NCBI GenBank assembly: GCA_016192075.1
Contig: JACPUU010000002.1
Coordinates: 310,001-374,000 of the forward strand
DNA: 64,000 bases
Direction of reading: 5' to 3'
Origin: Bacteroidota bacterium
Lineage (GTDB): Bacteria > Bacteroidota > Bacteroidia > Flavobacteriales_D > Crocinitomicaceae
The translations under genes were made by a program, and so were the position numbers. Below the pieces are notes generated by a model. It was not told where the DNA came from, did not search any database, and was given only the letters and a program-made list of their open reading frames with translations. Shown here piece after piece: positions 55,861 to 64,000 of the stretch. The first letter of the stretch is position 1. Each line of letters starts with the position of its first letter.

Positions 55861-57087
55861 ATGCGAACCGTTTTGTTTTTAGGGCTTTTGTTTACCAGTT
55901 GTTTCCGGGTGTGGGCACATGCTGATGGGTCTTATTTACCGGCTCAGAAAAAACAGCTTGATTCAAAAAAACTGGGCACCCGGGTTGATTTTGAACTGAT
56001 ACTGCCGGATACTAATTTCACAGCAAACGGACAGACATTTCCGGTCATTTACCTGCTTGATGCGCAGAATACAGTGAACTATACCTACAACCTTTCAACC
56101 ATTCAATACCTGACCGATTTGGGTGAAATACCCCAGTGCCTGGTGGTGGGCATACCGTTTGATCCGGCTGTTCGCAATAGCTGGACAAACCCGGATCAAA
56201 CGGGCGGCAGGGCAACTGATTTTATTAATTTTCTGAGCATAGAACTGGATTCCGTTCTAACTGGTTTGTACCATGCTGCGCCGTTGAAAATTCTGGTGGG
56301 GCACTCACGCACCGCCATACTGGCTTCGTATGCGCTGTCTGTTAATCCGGCTTATTTTTCAGCAGCAGTTTGCAGCAGTTCGGCTTATTTTGATTTTGGA
56401 GATACGCTCCAGAAAATGCAGTTTGAAAAGTTTCTCACCACCATCAACGGGCAGGTTAAAAAGTACCACTATTATTTTTCAGCCGGAAGTGAACAATACG
56501 GAGATCTTCACGAGGCATCTGTCAAAGAAATGGAACAGTATTTAAACGCGCATTCCAATCTGCCGGATAATTTTTACTGGTCTGTTTTGTATGAAAACGG
56601 GGGCCACAATTCAACGCCTGGTTTTACATTGAACCATGCATTGCTTGATTTGTTTTCACCCTACCGGCTGGCGCTGCAATCGTGTTTTGAACTGGTAAAA
56701 GATTCTGCATTTTCAACGCATGTTCCGGTTGATCTTTTTCAGTCCGTTTACCAAAATGCTTCTGTAGAAATGGGATATACCGTTAAACCGGATCTGTTAT
56801 TTTACAACAGCATTGCATCAGCTTACGCGAACGACTACCAGGGGTATTTCGGTGCCGAAAAAAACACGCTGTGCCTGGCTGTTTTAATGCAGGCCGTTGC
56901 TGATTTTCCGGACTCGTATGAGTTTTATGCCTGGATGGCCGAACTGCAATTTGAACAGAACCAGGTGGCCGCCGGTGAAAAATCAATAGCAGAGGCAAAG
57001 CGGCTGATTAAACAATCTGCCTCACTCAGCAAAGCTGAAAAAAAGGAATGGAATAAGTACCTGGATACGCTTGCTCCAACAAACTAA
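55861..57087 (+). CDS. Secreted esterase-like alpha/beta hydrolase
   Basis: A protein of 408 residues with a signal peptide (1-20). Residues about 40-260 fit the esterase D-like family: YLLDAQNTV, the elbow VGHSRTAI near 146 and a late His in GGHNSTPG. The C-terminal about 130 residues are helical (TPR-like). Catalysis on ester bonds of extracellular substrates is likely; substrate unknown. A lipoprotein gene starts 13 bases after its stop. Confidence 0.82.
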   Translation: MRTVLFLGLLFTSCFRVWAHADGSYLPAQKKQLDSKKLGTRVDFELILPDTNFTANGQTFPVIYLLDAQNTVNYTYNLSTIQYLTDLGEIPQCLVVGIPFDPAVRNSWTNPDQTGGRATDFINFLSIELDSVLTGLYHAAPLKILVGHSRTAILASYALSVNPAYFSAAVCSSSAYFDFGDTLQKMQFEKFLTTINGQVKKYHYYFSAGSEQYGDLHEASVKEMEQYLNAHSNLPDNFYWSVLYENGGHNSTPGFTLNHALLDLFSPYRLALQSCFELVKDSAFSTHVPVDLFQSVYQNASVEMGYTVKPDLLFYNSIASAYANDYQGYFGAEKNTLCLAVLMQAVADFPDSYEFYAWMAELQFEQNQVAAGEKSIAEAKRLIKQSASLSKAEKKEWNKYLDTLAPTN

Positions 57088-57100
57088 ACAGATTCAACAA

Positions 57101-57754
57101 ATGCGTACAATTCTTTTTTGCCTCCTGGCTTCTTTTATCACAGCTTGTGTTTCAGCCAGAAAAAATGGTGCGGCTGAACTGGTTGACCGCAAAATTCAGA
57201 ATGAAGACAGTGTTTTGTGGAACGATACATTGCTGCAGCAAGACAAGGCCACCTATTCAACCTACGCCGCTTATTTTGCTGATCTTCCGCTTACGCTGAG
57301 TCCTTTTCCGGTGGCAGATTACGATTATGCAGTAGCAAGTTTTCCGCTTGAACTGAACGCCGACAGCCTGCGTGCAAAAGGAATTTCTATTGGCTTTTAT
57401 CCCAATCCTGATTCAGACGAAGTGTCTTTGGAAATGGCCTTTTTTGTTGTTACGGATGATTCACTGACATCTGAAAATTCGTTCGTGCAGTCGCGCAACT
57501 ATCCGTACCTGACCGCGCAGGGCATGATGTGTTTTGGCCAGTATACCTTTGACTGGATCTTTGTTCAAAGTCCGCAGGAAAATGCTTACCTGTTTGTGAA
57601 TATGAAATTATTTGATTTGCAATTTGGCAAAACGGTGCTGGTTTACCCGCAGGCAGATGGTTCTTTTTATTACCGGCAGCTCAATCTTGATCCGGCTGGT
57701 TATACGGACCTTGAGAAGTATCAGGCCGAGGTAATTGAATTACTTATGCGGTGA
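57101..57754 (+). CDS. Lipoprotein of unknown function
   Basis: Start at the ATG at 57101 (217 residues); an upstream in-frame ATG overlaps the previous gene. Lipoprotein signal with lipobox ITAC. The mature part is beta-rich and acidic (FYPNPDSDEVSLEMAFF, TFDWIFVQSPQ). No family recognised. It is likely cotranscribed with the esterase gene. Confidence 0.75.
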   Translation: MRTILFCLLASFITACVSARKNGAAELVDRKIQNEDSVLWNDTLLQQDKATYSTYAAYFADLPLTLSPFPVADYDYAVASFPLELNADSLRAKGISIGFYPNPDSDEVSLEMAFFVVTDDSLTSENSFVQSRNYPYLTAQGMMCFGQYTFDWIFVQSPQENAYLFVNMKLFDLQFGKTVLVYPQADGSFYYRQLNLDPAGYTDLEKYQAEVIELLMR

Positions 57755-57883
57755 AAAAATCAAACGTAGACAGGGATTAAATTCCTGTTTTGCAATTCAT
57801 ATCCCGGTTCTGTTCAGGATCAGGAATTTTTACTGAACTTTGGCCCGTCTGTACAAGTGTCGCTCGGGTATGGGCAGTAATGT

Positions 57884-58732
57884 ATGAATCCAGAAACGGC
57901 TTATCCGGTTAATCCACTCCTCAAAAAATACATTGATTATTATTATTTTCTGAAATCTGATGATCCGGAATTCACCAGCAGTTATTACTTTTTTCCAAAT
58001 ACCAATCACGCGCTTAACCTTCACCGGAATGTAGATGTAACAATCAGCGAAAAATCAGTCCGCATTCAGGAATCGGCAAAAAACAATTGCGTTGCCATTC
58101 TCCAGGGAAAATACCAGGAACCCCTGATGGCCGAGCTAAGCGGACGCCTGGACAAGGTTACCATTGTGTTTAAACCGCTTGGAATTTGTCATTTTCTGGA
58201 TGAACCCTTTCACCAGGTGGCACCATTTCATTCGCAACTATTTACCAAATGGAATCAGGATCCGGCCTATCTGAACCTGCTTGATCATTTTTTTGCAACC
58301 ACCGATACAGCCAGCCGTGTTAATTTTTTAGAATCGTATTTGCTGCAGCGGTTCCACCATTTTGAGGAGTATGAGTTTTTGAGCCGTGCCATTCAGCATT
58401 TGCAGAATAGAGAAGAACAGTTGTCTGTTCAGCAGATAGCAGATAAGCTGGCTGTTTCATCACGCACGCTGAACCGCCTTTTTACCCGGCACGTGGGTAT
58501 ATCACCTGCCTCTTACCGTAAAATTGCACAATTCCGGCATTCACTCCGGAACAAATTGTTTGCAACCCGGTTCAAAAAACTGACCGAAATAGGGTATGAA
58601 AGTGATTTTTATGACCAGGCTTATTTTTCAAAAGTGTACAGGAAAATTACCGGTGTTAATCCCAATCTTTTTTTCAAATCAATAGAGCAATTGGCTGATA
58701 ATAACCTGGTTTTTCGATTTGTTAAGAAATAG
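57884..58732 (+). CDS. AraC-family transcriptional regulator
   Basis: A protein of 282 residues. The N-terminal half is a cupin-like sensing domain (FFPNTNHALNLHRN). The C-terminal about 100 residues have the two helix-turn-helix motifs: SVQQIADKLAVSSRTLNRLF and LTEIGYESDFYDQAYFSKVY, then KITGVNPN. It probably regulates a nearby or distant gene; no target palindrome was identified. Confidence 0.92.
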   Translation: MNPETAYPVNPLLKKYIDYYYFLKSDDPEFTSSYYFFPNTNHALNLHRNVDVTISEKSVRIQESAKNNCVAILQGKYQEPLMAELSGRLDKVTIVFKPLGICHFLDEPFHQVAPFHSQLFTKWNQDPAYLNLLDHFFATTDTASRVNFLESYLLQRFHHFEEYEFLSRAIQHLQNREEQLSVQQIADKLAVSSRTLNRLFTRHVGISPASYRKIAQFRHSLRNKLFATRFKKLTEIGYESDFYDQAYFSKVYRKITGVNPNLFFKSIEQLADNNLVFRFVKK

Positions 58733-58739
58733 GTGTTGT

Positions 58740-59050
58740 AATATCGGTGCTTTATGTATCTTTCAGATATAGTAGAAAGCATAGGTTTTTTGAAACAGAA
58801 ATTGATACCTTCAGGAGCTTTTTTATATGTGAAGTATGTGCCTATGTGGTGAATTTTAGTTTTCTTTTTGGAAACACATAGACACATTAGAAAACATAGG
58901 TTTCACATAGGGTTTTTGAAACAAAAAGGGAGATTTCTATGTGGTCTATGTGCCTATATGGTGAATTTCAGCTTTCCTTTTGGAACACATAGATACATTA
59001 GAAAATAGAGGTTTCACATAGGAGGTTGAGAACAAAATTTGGAAACACAT
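58740..59050. repeat. Non-coding repeats related to the 8.4-9.3 kb tract
   Basis: GGAAACACATAGACACATTA and GTGGTCTATGTGCCTATATG recur in about two copies and match the CACATAG/CTATGTG words of the 8.4-9.3 kb tandem array. No gene seen. Confidence 0.75.
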
Positions 59051-59071
59051 CGATTGTAAAAATTAATGCGC

Positions 59072-59911
59072 ATGAAACAAACTAAACCCCTGGTTGTATT
59101 TTTTATTCCGGCATGTATTGCACTCACCGCCTGTAGTCAAAAATCAGCCGGATCAAGCGATACTGCCTCTGCAGAACCAGTAATTGATACAGTTACAGAA
59201 CCGGTTGTTGATTCGCTGACAATTGATCCGCCGCAAACGTATTCAGCAACAGATACCAATCAGTACATAAAGTTGATTTCAACGGGAACTTTTCACAGCG
59301 ATGAATTATGGGATGGTGTGGAACAGGAAACCTGGTATGGCATTTACCACGACGCCGGCGCTTATTTTGTAGAGGAAACAGCTATTCGTGCAGCGCGGGT
59401 AAATGACCCCATTGTGGATGAAACTGAAAACGAACGTACCGGATGGGAAATAAGTGATTCACACCCGGGCGCATCGCTTGCACTGATCAGCGGTCTTGAG
59501 TTTTCTGAAAGTAACCTGCCGCATGTAACGGCGCCAGATCAGGAACTGATACCCGGAGATTCCCTTACCTTTTCATTTGGTGACGTAAATTATGCGCTGT
59601 TTGCATCAGGTACTAAAATCACTACGGCTGATAATCCGGAATACAACCAGGTTGAAAATTACAAACTGTTTCTTTCTGGTACCAAAGATGGAGAAACCGT
59701 AACCCAATTGCTGGTTGAGCATACTAATTTTGATGAATCTATGGTCAATGTTCTGCTGATTGCAGATTTGGATAAAGACGGAATACCGGACATGTTATTG
59801 AATAATACCCGGCATTACAACGTAACGAATCCGACACTTTATTTATCATCCGGCGCCGGAAAAAATACATTGCTGCAAATTGTGGGCTGGCATTACACCA
59901 CGGGGTGTTGA
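59072..59911 (+). CDS. Lipoprotein of unknown function
   Basis: A protein of 279 residues with the start at 59072 (an ATG at 59066 is an alternative). Lipoprotein signal with lipobox LTAC. The mature part begins with an acidic Thr/Asp-rich linker and later contains IADLDKDGIPDML, a DxDxDG calcium-binding-like or FG-GAP-type motif. No family assigned. Confidence 0.75.
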   Translation: MKQTKPLVVFFIPACIALTACSQKSAGSSDTASAEPVIDTVTEPVVDSLTIDPPQTYSATDTNQYIKLISTGTFHSDELWDGVEQETWYGIYHDAGAYFVEETAIRAARVNDPIVDETENERTGWEISDSHPGASLALISGLEFSESNLPHVTAPDQELIPGDSLTFSFGDVNYALFASGTKITTADNPEYNQVENYKLFLSGTKDGETVTQLLVEHTNFDESMVNVLLIADLDKDGIPDMLLNNTRHYNVTNPTLYLSSGAGKNTLLQIVGWHYTTGC

Positions 59912-59929
59912 TTGAAAAATAGTTGCCGC

Positions 59930-60295
59930 TTATTTGACGAGCAGATAAATAATTCCAAATCCAATTAAAAGACTGACCAGGATATTTGCAAATGCCATTA
60001 AAAACAGGCCGTCCTGCAGAAGTTTAACTGTTTCTAAACTGAATGCTGAGAAGGTAGAGAATCCGCCGCAAAAGCCAACAATTACAAAGTACCTGAGATT
60101 TTCATGCGCTACCAGTTTCTCTTTAAACAGGTACATTAAAAAACCTAAAACCAGGCACGCCATTGCATTTGATACAAGTGTGCCGAGCGGAAATTTCCCG
60201 GCATAAAACTGGGGCATCAGTTTTCCAATGCCAAAACGGGAGAGGCTTCCAAGTCCGCCGCCGGTAAAAACAAGTAAAAGCGTTATAAGGTTCAT
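59930..60295 (-). CDS. crcB: Fluoride channel CrcB/Fluc
   Basis: From the ATG at 60295 the protein has 121 residues. Motifs GGGLGSLSRFGIGKL, TLVSNAMACLVLGF and GFCGGFSTFSAFSLE are characteristic of the fluoride channel, and four hydrophobic helices fit. It exports fluoride as a dimer. It begins 7 bases after the PAP2 stop, so both are on one transcript. The longer frame to 60397 overlaps that gene. No fluoride riboswitch was recognised. Confidence 0.94.
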   Translation of the reverse strand: MNLITLLLVFTGGGLGSLSRFGIGKLMPQFYAGKFPLGTLVSNAMACLVLGFLMYLFKEKLVAHENLRYFVIVGFCGGFSTFSAFSLETVKLLQDGLFLMAFANILVSLLIGFGIIYLLVK

Positions 60296-60302
60296 GAGCC
60301 GT

Positions 60303-60929
60303 TCAGTCAGGTTTGGGAATGATAAAGTTTTTTGATACGCGGTTTGCAATGGTATAAACAAAGTAACCAACTGTAACGCCCAATATGGCTCCCGCAATTA
60401 AATCGGACGGGTAATGAACACCCAGGTAGATACGGCTGTAGGCAATAACTCCAAGCCATAGAAACAACAGGTACCACCAGGCTGAATAACGCCTGAAAAA
60501 CAGAAAGAGAAAAAAAGTCACGCTGCCAAAATTGGCGGCATGGGATGAAACAAAACCGTAAAGTCCGCCGCGGTATTCATCACCGTTGGGTTTAATAACC
60601 GTTTTAACCAGGTGACCAATTTCGGTGTTGTGCGTAGGCCTGTATCGCTGCACTGTTTCTTTGAACGCATACACTGAAATCAGATCAGTAAGCGTGATGC
60701 AGACACCAATTGAAATGAGCATGACCAGTAAAAATTTCTTACCGCGCTTTTTATAGGCATACCAGCAAAAAAACAGGAAGAGCGGAACCCAGGTAATAGC
60801 CCAGCTGACATACCACATGACCACATCCAGCCAGGGAGTATGAACATCATTCAACTGAAGGAACAACTGCCGGTCAATATTTTCAAGTGTATCAAACAAA
60901 AGGCAATGGGTTAAAAAAATCGTTGCCAT
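60303..60929 (-). CDS. PAP2-family membrane phosphatase
   Basis: From the ATG at 60929 (208 residues; an in-frame ATG at 60950 is an alternative). The three phosphatase motifs are present: KETVQRYRP, SSHAAN and SRIYLGVHYPSD. Six hydrophobic segments fit a PAP2 enzyme acting on a lipid-linked phosphate such as undecaprenyl pyrophosphate. It is followed by crcB. Confidence 0.92.
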   Translation of the reverse strand: MATIFLTHCLLFDTLENIDRQLFLQLNDVHTPWLDVVMWYVSWAITWVPLFLFFCWYAYKKRGKKFLLVMLISIGVCITLTDLISVYAFKETVQRYRPTHNTEIGHLVKTVIKPNGDEYRGGLYGFVSSHAANFGSVTFFLFLFFRRYSAWWYLLFLWLGVIAYSRIYLGVHYPSDLIAGAILGVTVGYFVYTIANRVSKNFIIPKPD

Positions 60930-60976
60930 TTCAAACTCATGAAATGGCAACGTAAAGATACAAGATAAATGGTGTA

Positions 60977-61996
60977 TTAGTGCTTAACAAATTTTTCGAT
61001 AAAAATGGTTCCGTCCTGGTTTTGCAAACGAATGGTATAAATTCCCGGTGTCATACCCGAGAGATCAATGCCTGAAGAATTGGTTGAACCGGTTGCAATT
61101 AGTTTTCCGCTAAGGTCCACCACCTGGTACGCCAGGTTGCTTTCTGAAACATAAAGAACAGTGTTGGCCGGGTTCGGATAAATGTCAAAATGATTTTCTG
61201 TTTCAGCAACCGTTAAACCGCAGGGAACATTATCAAAAACCACCGTTGGAGCAATTGTTCCGCTGTTGAATCCAATAGATCCGGTAGGTGTATTAAAAGT
61301 AAAGGTTCCGCCAAAAACGCCAAAGTTAGAACTTGAATTGGCCGTGTGATAGGTCCCGGTTCCGGTTAATGTATCATCCAGGCAATTGGTCATATCCTGC
61401 GCAATACAAAAAGTACCGTTGTTTACAAAAAGCGCGCTCAGTGTTTGAATGTTGCAGTTTGAAAAATCGTTGACCAGGTCAATGGTACCATCGTTGATAA
61501 AGTGTCCCTGGTTGTTGAAGTTGTTGGCAATATTCAGATCGGCTCCGGCATCGTTGTGTGCAACACTGGTTTCATCGTTGAGATAATCATACACACTGAT
61601 GGTACCGGTATTATTAATGGTCGCCTGGTTCCAGAGGCTATCCAGGTTTCCGGTGTTGCCGCTGTTTACAAAAGATGCCACATCAGAAATATACAACCGG
61701 TGACAGTTGAAGGTACCTGCGTTGATCAGTGATCCGCTGCCGTCAACCCATACATCACGGTCTGATCCGTCTTCGAGCAGTGATCCTGAAGCATTGATTT
61801 TAATCTGGCCTGAGGTGTAATAAATAGGCGCCGTCATTTCCATGGCGTGATTAATAACCAGTGAATCACCGTCAGCGGGTACGCAAAAACAGTCCCACAA
61901 CAAAGGATTGTAAAAATTACCGGAACCGGTGGTGGTTTGTACCTGTGCATGCAGCACGGCAGAAAATCCAAAAAAGAGAGTAAAAAGTTTTAACAT
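60977..61996 (-). CDS. Secreted protein with type IX secretion C-terminal domain
   Basis: A protein of 339 residues with a signal peptide (1-17). The body has repeated Asn-rich beta words (INNTGTISVYDYL, FVNNGTFCIAQD) like a beta-helix, suggesting an adhesive or structural surface protein. The last about 80 residues form a C-terminal sorting domain (FDIYPNPANTVLYV, GIYTIRL, EKFVKH) recognised by the type IX secretion system. Its function is not identified. Confidence 0.9.
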   Translation of the reverse strand: MLKLFTLFFGFSAVLHAQVQTTTGSGNFYNPLLWDCFCVPADGDSLVINHAMEMTAPIYYTSGQIKINASGSLLEDGSDRDVWVDGSGSLINAGTFNCHRLYISDVASFVNSGNTGNLDSLWNQATINNTGTISVYDYLNDETSVAHNDAGADLNIANNFNNQGHFINDGTIDLVNDFSNCNIQTLSALFVNNGTFCIAQDMTNCLDDTLTGTGTYHTANSSSNFGVFGGTFTFNTPTGSIGFNSGTIAPTVVFDNVPCGLTVAETENHFDIYPNPANTVLYVSESNLAYQVVDLSGKLIATGSTNSSGIDLSGMTPGIYTIRLQNQDGTIFIEKFVKH

Positions 61997-62203
61997 ACAA
62001 GTAAGATTATATTTGTTTAAATATACGAGTCTGAATACAAATCGTTGGTATCATGCGCCGGAAAAATTGTAAAAATAATTGGACGTTGTAACATACAAAC
62101 TGACTGGCTTGCATTTGGTTAGATAACTCATTAGGTAAAATTGGCTATATTTAGACCAGTTATTGATTGTTGCGGCTGAGGTAAAAAATTAAAAATCAAA
62201 CGC

Positions 62204-64000
62204 ATGCGTTTAGCTTTTATCGGTATTTCGTGCTTTTGTCTTTCCCTGGTGTCGCTGGGGCAAAACCAGAAAATTGATTCACTCAAAGGAGTTCTCTTAA
62301 ATCCTTCTACCAGTTATACGGAGGTAAATACGCTCAATGCCATGAGTCGTGAAATTTACCTGTTGGGATTATTTGATTCGGCAATTTATTTTTCACAAAA
62401 GGCAATGGATCTCTCGCTGCAGCTGGATTATAAACGCGGCCTGGCAGCAGCATCTATTAATCTGGGCAGCGCCAATATGAATAAAGGCCTCTTTGATACC
62501 GCCAACTATTACTTTGGGGAGGCGCTGCTGAACTATCGGTTAGTTGCAGATTTTAAAGGAGTAGGTGCTGCCTACAACAGTCTTGGAAATATTCTGCTCA
62601 GCCAGGGAGATTATGATGGTGCCTATGAGCAGTATAAAATTGCACTCAAAATTCGCTCAAAGCTAGGTGACAGACAAGGCGTAGCAGATTGTTTTAATAA
62701 CATTGGAATTATCAATTATTACCGGGCCGATTATCAGAAAGCGCTGCAAAGCTACCTGGCCGGACTGAAGATACTGAAAGAACTGGGCAACCAGAATGGC
62801 ATTGCGCGGTCATACAGCAACATAGGGAGTATATACCTGCAGCAGGGTGATAGCATCAATGCCCTTGAAAGTTTTGAAAACGGACTCAGCATTCAGCAGC
62901 AGCTGGGTGATAAAATGGGTATGGGCAGATCTTACAACAACATAGCCAGTGTTTATTTGTATGAGTCGCGGTTAGATAAAGCCATGGAAAATTTTCTGAA
63001 AGCGCTTGAAATAAAAGAAGAGATTGGAGATTACATGAGTATTGGTCAAACGTACCTGAATATTGGCAATGTTTATTATGTGCGGATTGGTGATGAAAAA
63101 TTTAACCTGGCGCAGCGCGACAGTCTGATGGATAAAGCGCACGAGTACTATTACAAGTCACTTGAAATATTTACACTGATGCAGGATAAACAAGCCATGG
63201 CTATGGCATACAACAGCATTGGTACGGTACATGTTTCAAAAAGTGAACCGGAAGAAGCCTTGAAATTTCTAAACAAAGGGCTTGGGTTGGCCAATGAGGT
63301 AGGCAGTGTCAATGATATTAAACTCAGTTACATAGGGCTGGCTGCTGCTGACAGTGCCCGCGGAGATTGGAAGTCAGCCTACGAACACCGAAAGCTTTTT
63401 GGCTTTTTCAGAGACAGCATGCTGAATGAAGAAAACATTCGTCAAACCCTGGAGGCAAAATTGAATTTTGAATTTGAACAGCAGCAAATTAAAGACCGGG
63501 CTGACCGCGATAAAACGGAAGGAATTTACCGGGAGAAAATTAAATGGCAAAAATACCTGGCCTGGACACTTGCAGCTATCTTTGTCCTGGTTCTTACGTC
63601 TCTTTTCCTGGCATTTAACCGCCGGCGACTGAAGCAGGAAAGCTCATTCCAGCAAAAGCTGGCAATGCATCAGAAAATGCAGGCTGCGGTTATTATGGAA
63701 ACGCAGGAACAGGAACGAAAACGGATTGCTGAAGATTTGCATGACAGTTTGGGGCAGCTGCTTTCTACTATAAAAATTAATTTACAAACCTTGCCCCAGG
63801 CCCAGCAGCATTATTACACTGAGTCTCTCTTGCTGCTGAATCAGGCCTCTGCTGAAATTCGCAGCATTGCGTTTAACCTGATGCCGCAAACACTGGAAGA
63901 TGCCGGGCTTGTGCCTGCACTCTATGAACTGGCTGAAAAAATAAAACGATCCAGCTTGTATGAAATCATGGTCCAGGTGCATGGCATGGAAAAAGTTCCG
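62204..64000 (+). CDS. TPR-containing HisKA_3 histidine kinase (3' end outside window)
   Basis: The frame is open from the ATG at 62204 to the window edge, so the C-terminal catalytic part is missing. A signal peptide (about 1-20) precedes about ten TPR units, then a membrane helix (about 447-470) and the dimerisation helix with ERKRIAEDLHDSLGQLLS, whose His is residue 513. This H-box is the HisKA_3 type of NarL/LuxR-linked kinases. It probably senses via periplasmic TPRs and phosphorylates a response regulator. Confidence 0.92.
   Translation, partial: MRLAFIGISCFCLSLVSLGQNQKIDSLKGVLLNPSTSYTEVNTLNAMSREIYLLGLFDSAIYFSQKAMDLSLQLDYKRGLAAASINLGSANMNKGLFDTANYYFGEALLNYRLVADFKGVGAAYNSLGNILLSQGDYDGAYEQYKIALKIRSKLGDRQGVADCFNNIGIINYYRADYQKALQSYLAGLKILKELGNQNGIARSYSNIGSIYLQQGDSINALESFENGLSIQQQLGDKMGMGRSYNNIASVYLYESRLDKAMENFLKALEIKEEIGDYMSIGQTYLNIGNVYYVRIGDEKFNLAQRDSLMDKAHEYYYKSLEIFTLMQDKQAMAMAYNSIGTVHVSKSEPEEALKFLNKGLGLANEVGSVNDIKLSYIGLAAADSARGDWKSAYEHRKLFGFFRDSMLNEENIRQTLEAKLNFEFEQQQIKDRADRDKTEGIYREKIKWQKYLAWTLAAIFVLVLTSLFLAFNRRRLKQESSFQQKLAMHQKMQAAVIMETQEQERKRIAEDLHDSLGQLLSTIKINLQTLPQAQQHYYTESLLLLNQASAEIRSIAFNLMPQTLEDAGLVPALYELAEKIKRSSLYEIMVQVHGMEKVP

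Overview
The window looks like chromosomal DNA of a Bacteroidota species, probably a Flavobacteriales-like lineage (inference). Support comes from a secreted protein with a type IX secretion C-terminal domain (60977-61996), promoters matching the Bacteroidota -7 box TAnnTTTG, a PadR/PspC pair, an OmpA protein with PD40-like repeats, SpoIIE phosphatases with TPR repeats, and many short lipoproteins.

Layout. 1-31.8 kb is ordinary chromosome: two tandem SpoIIE-type phosphatases, small membrane and secreted proteins, an M28 peptidase, a family-4 glycosyltransferase with an apparent CTG start, PspC/PadR, a GNAT acetyltransferase, OmpA and TPR proteins, ClpB, then hpt-adk-obg, a MORN-type lipoprotein, bioB, a GT39 glycosyltransferase, rlmB, a SulP transporter and lipoproteins. 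Long gene-free gaps here hold families of tandem or dispersed repeats (8.4-9.3, 11.6-12.1, 16.3-16.4, 19.2-19.5, 21.65-21.9, 24.0-24.8 kb). Two perfect 40-bp palindromes flank clpB.

32.4-51.2 kb is the most interesting part. It is an array of about 20 AT-rich, mostly unrecognised small genes, nearly all separated by imperfect palindromes that begin with (R)YYYAAC-type and end with GTTRRRY-type cores. This is the signature of integron attC recombination sites. I count 16 fairly complete sites plus several half-sites, in two length classes (about 130 and 190 bp). There is no integrase gene, so it is a cassette cluster lacking an integrase (a CALIN, or the distal part of an integron whose integrase lies elsewhere). 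Its polarity flips near 44.7 kb: the left block reads rightward and the right block leftward, as shown by attC pairs that match each other only as reverse complements. REP-like hairpin elements sit at the junction and have replaced half of at least one attC. Cargo includes a beta-lactamase-fold serine hydrolase, an HExxH metallopeptidase-like protein, a TPR lipoprotein, a DUF3592-like membrane protein, a possible nuclease-like protein and many exported or membrane proteins.

51.3-64 kb returns to ordinary chromosome: glmM-type phosphohexomutase, rho, an RDD protein, an esterase, an AraC regulator, lipoproteins, a CrcB/PAP2 pair, the type IX secreted protein and a TPR histidine kinase cut by the window end. 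The housekeeping glmM gene directly abuts the right end of the array. Product names for recognised families rest on motifs read by eye; no database search was possible.
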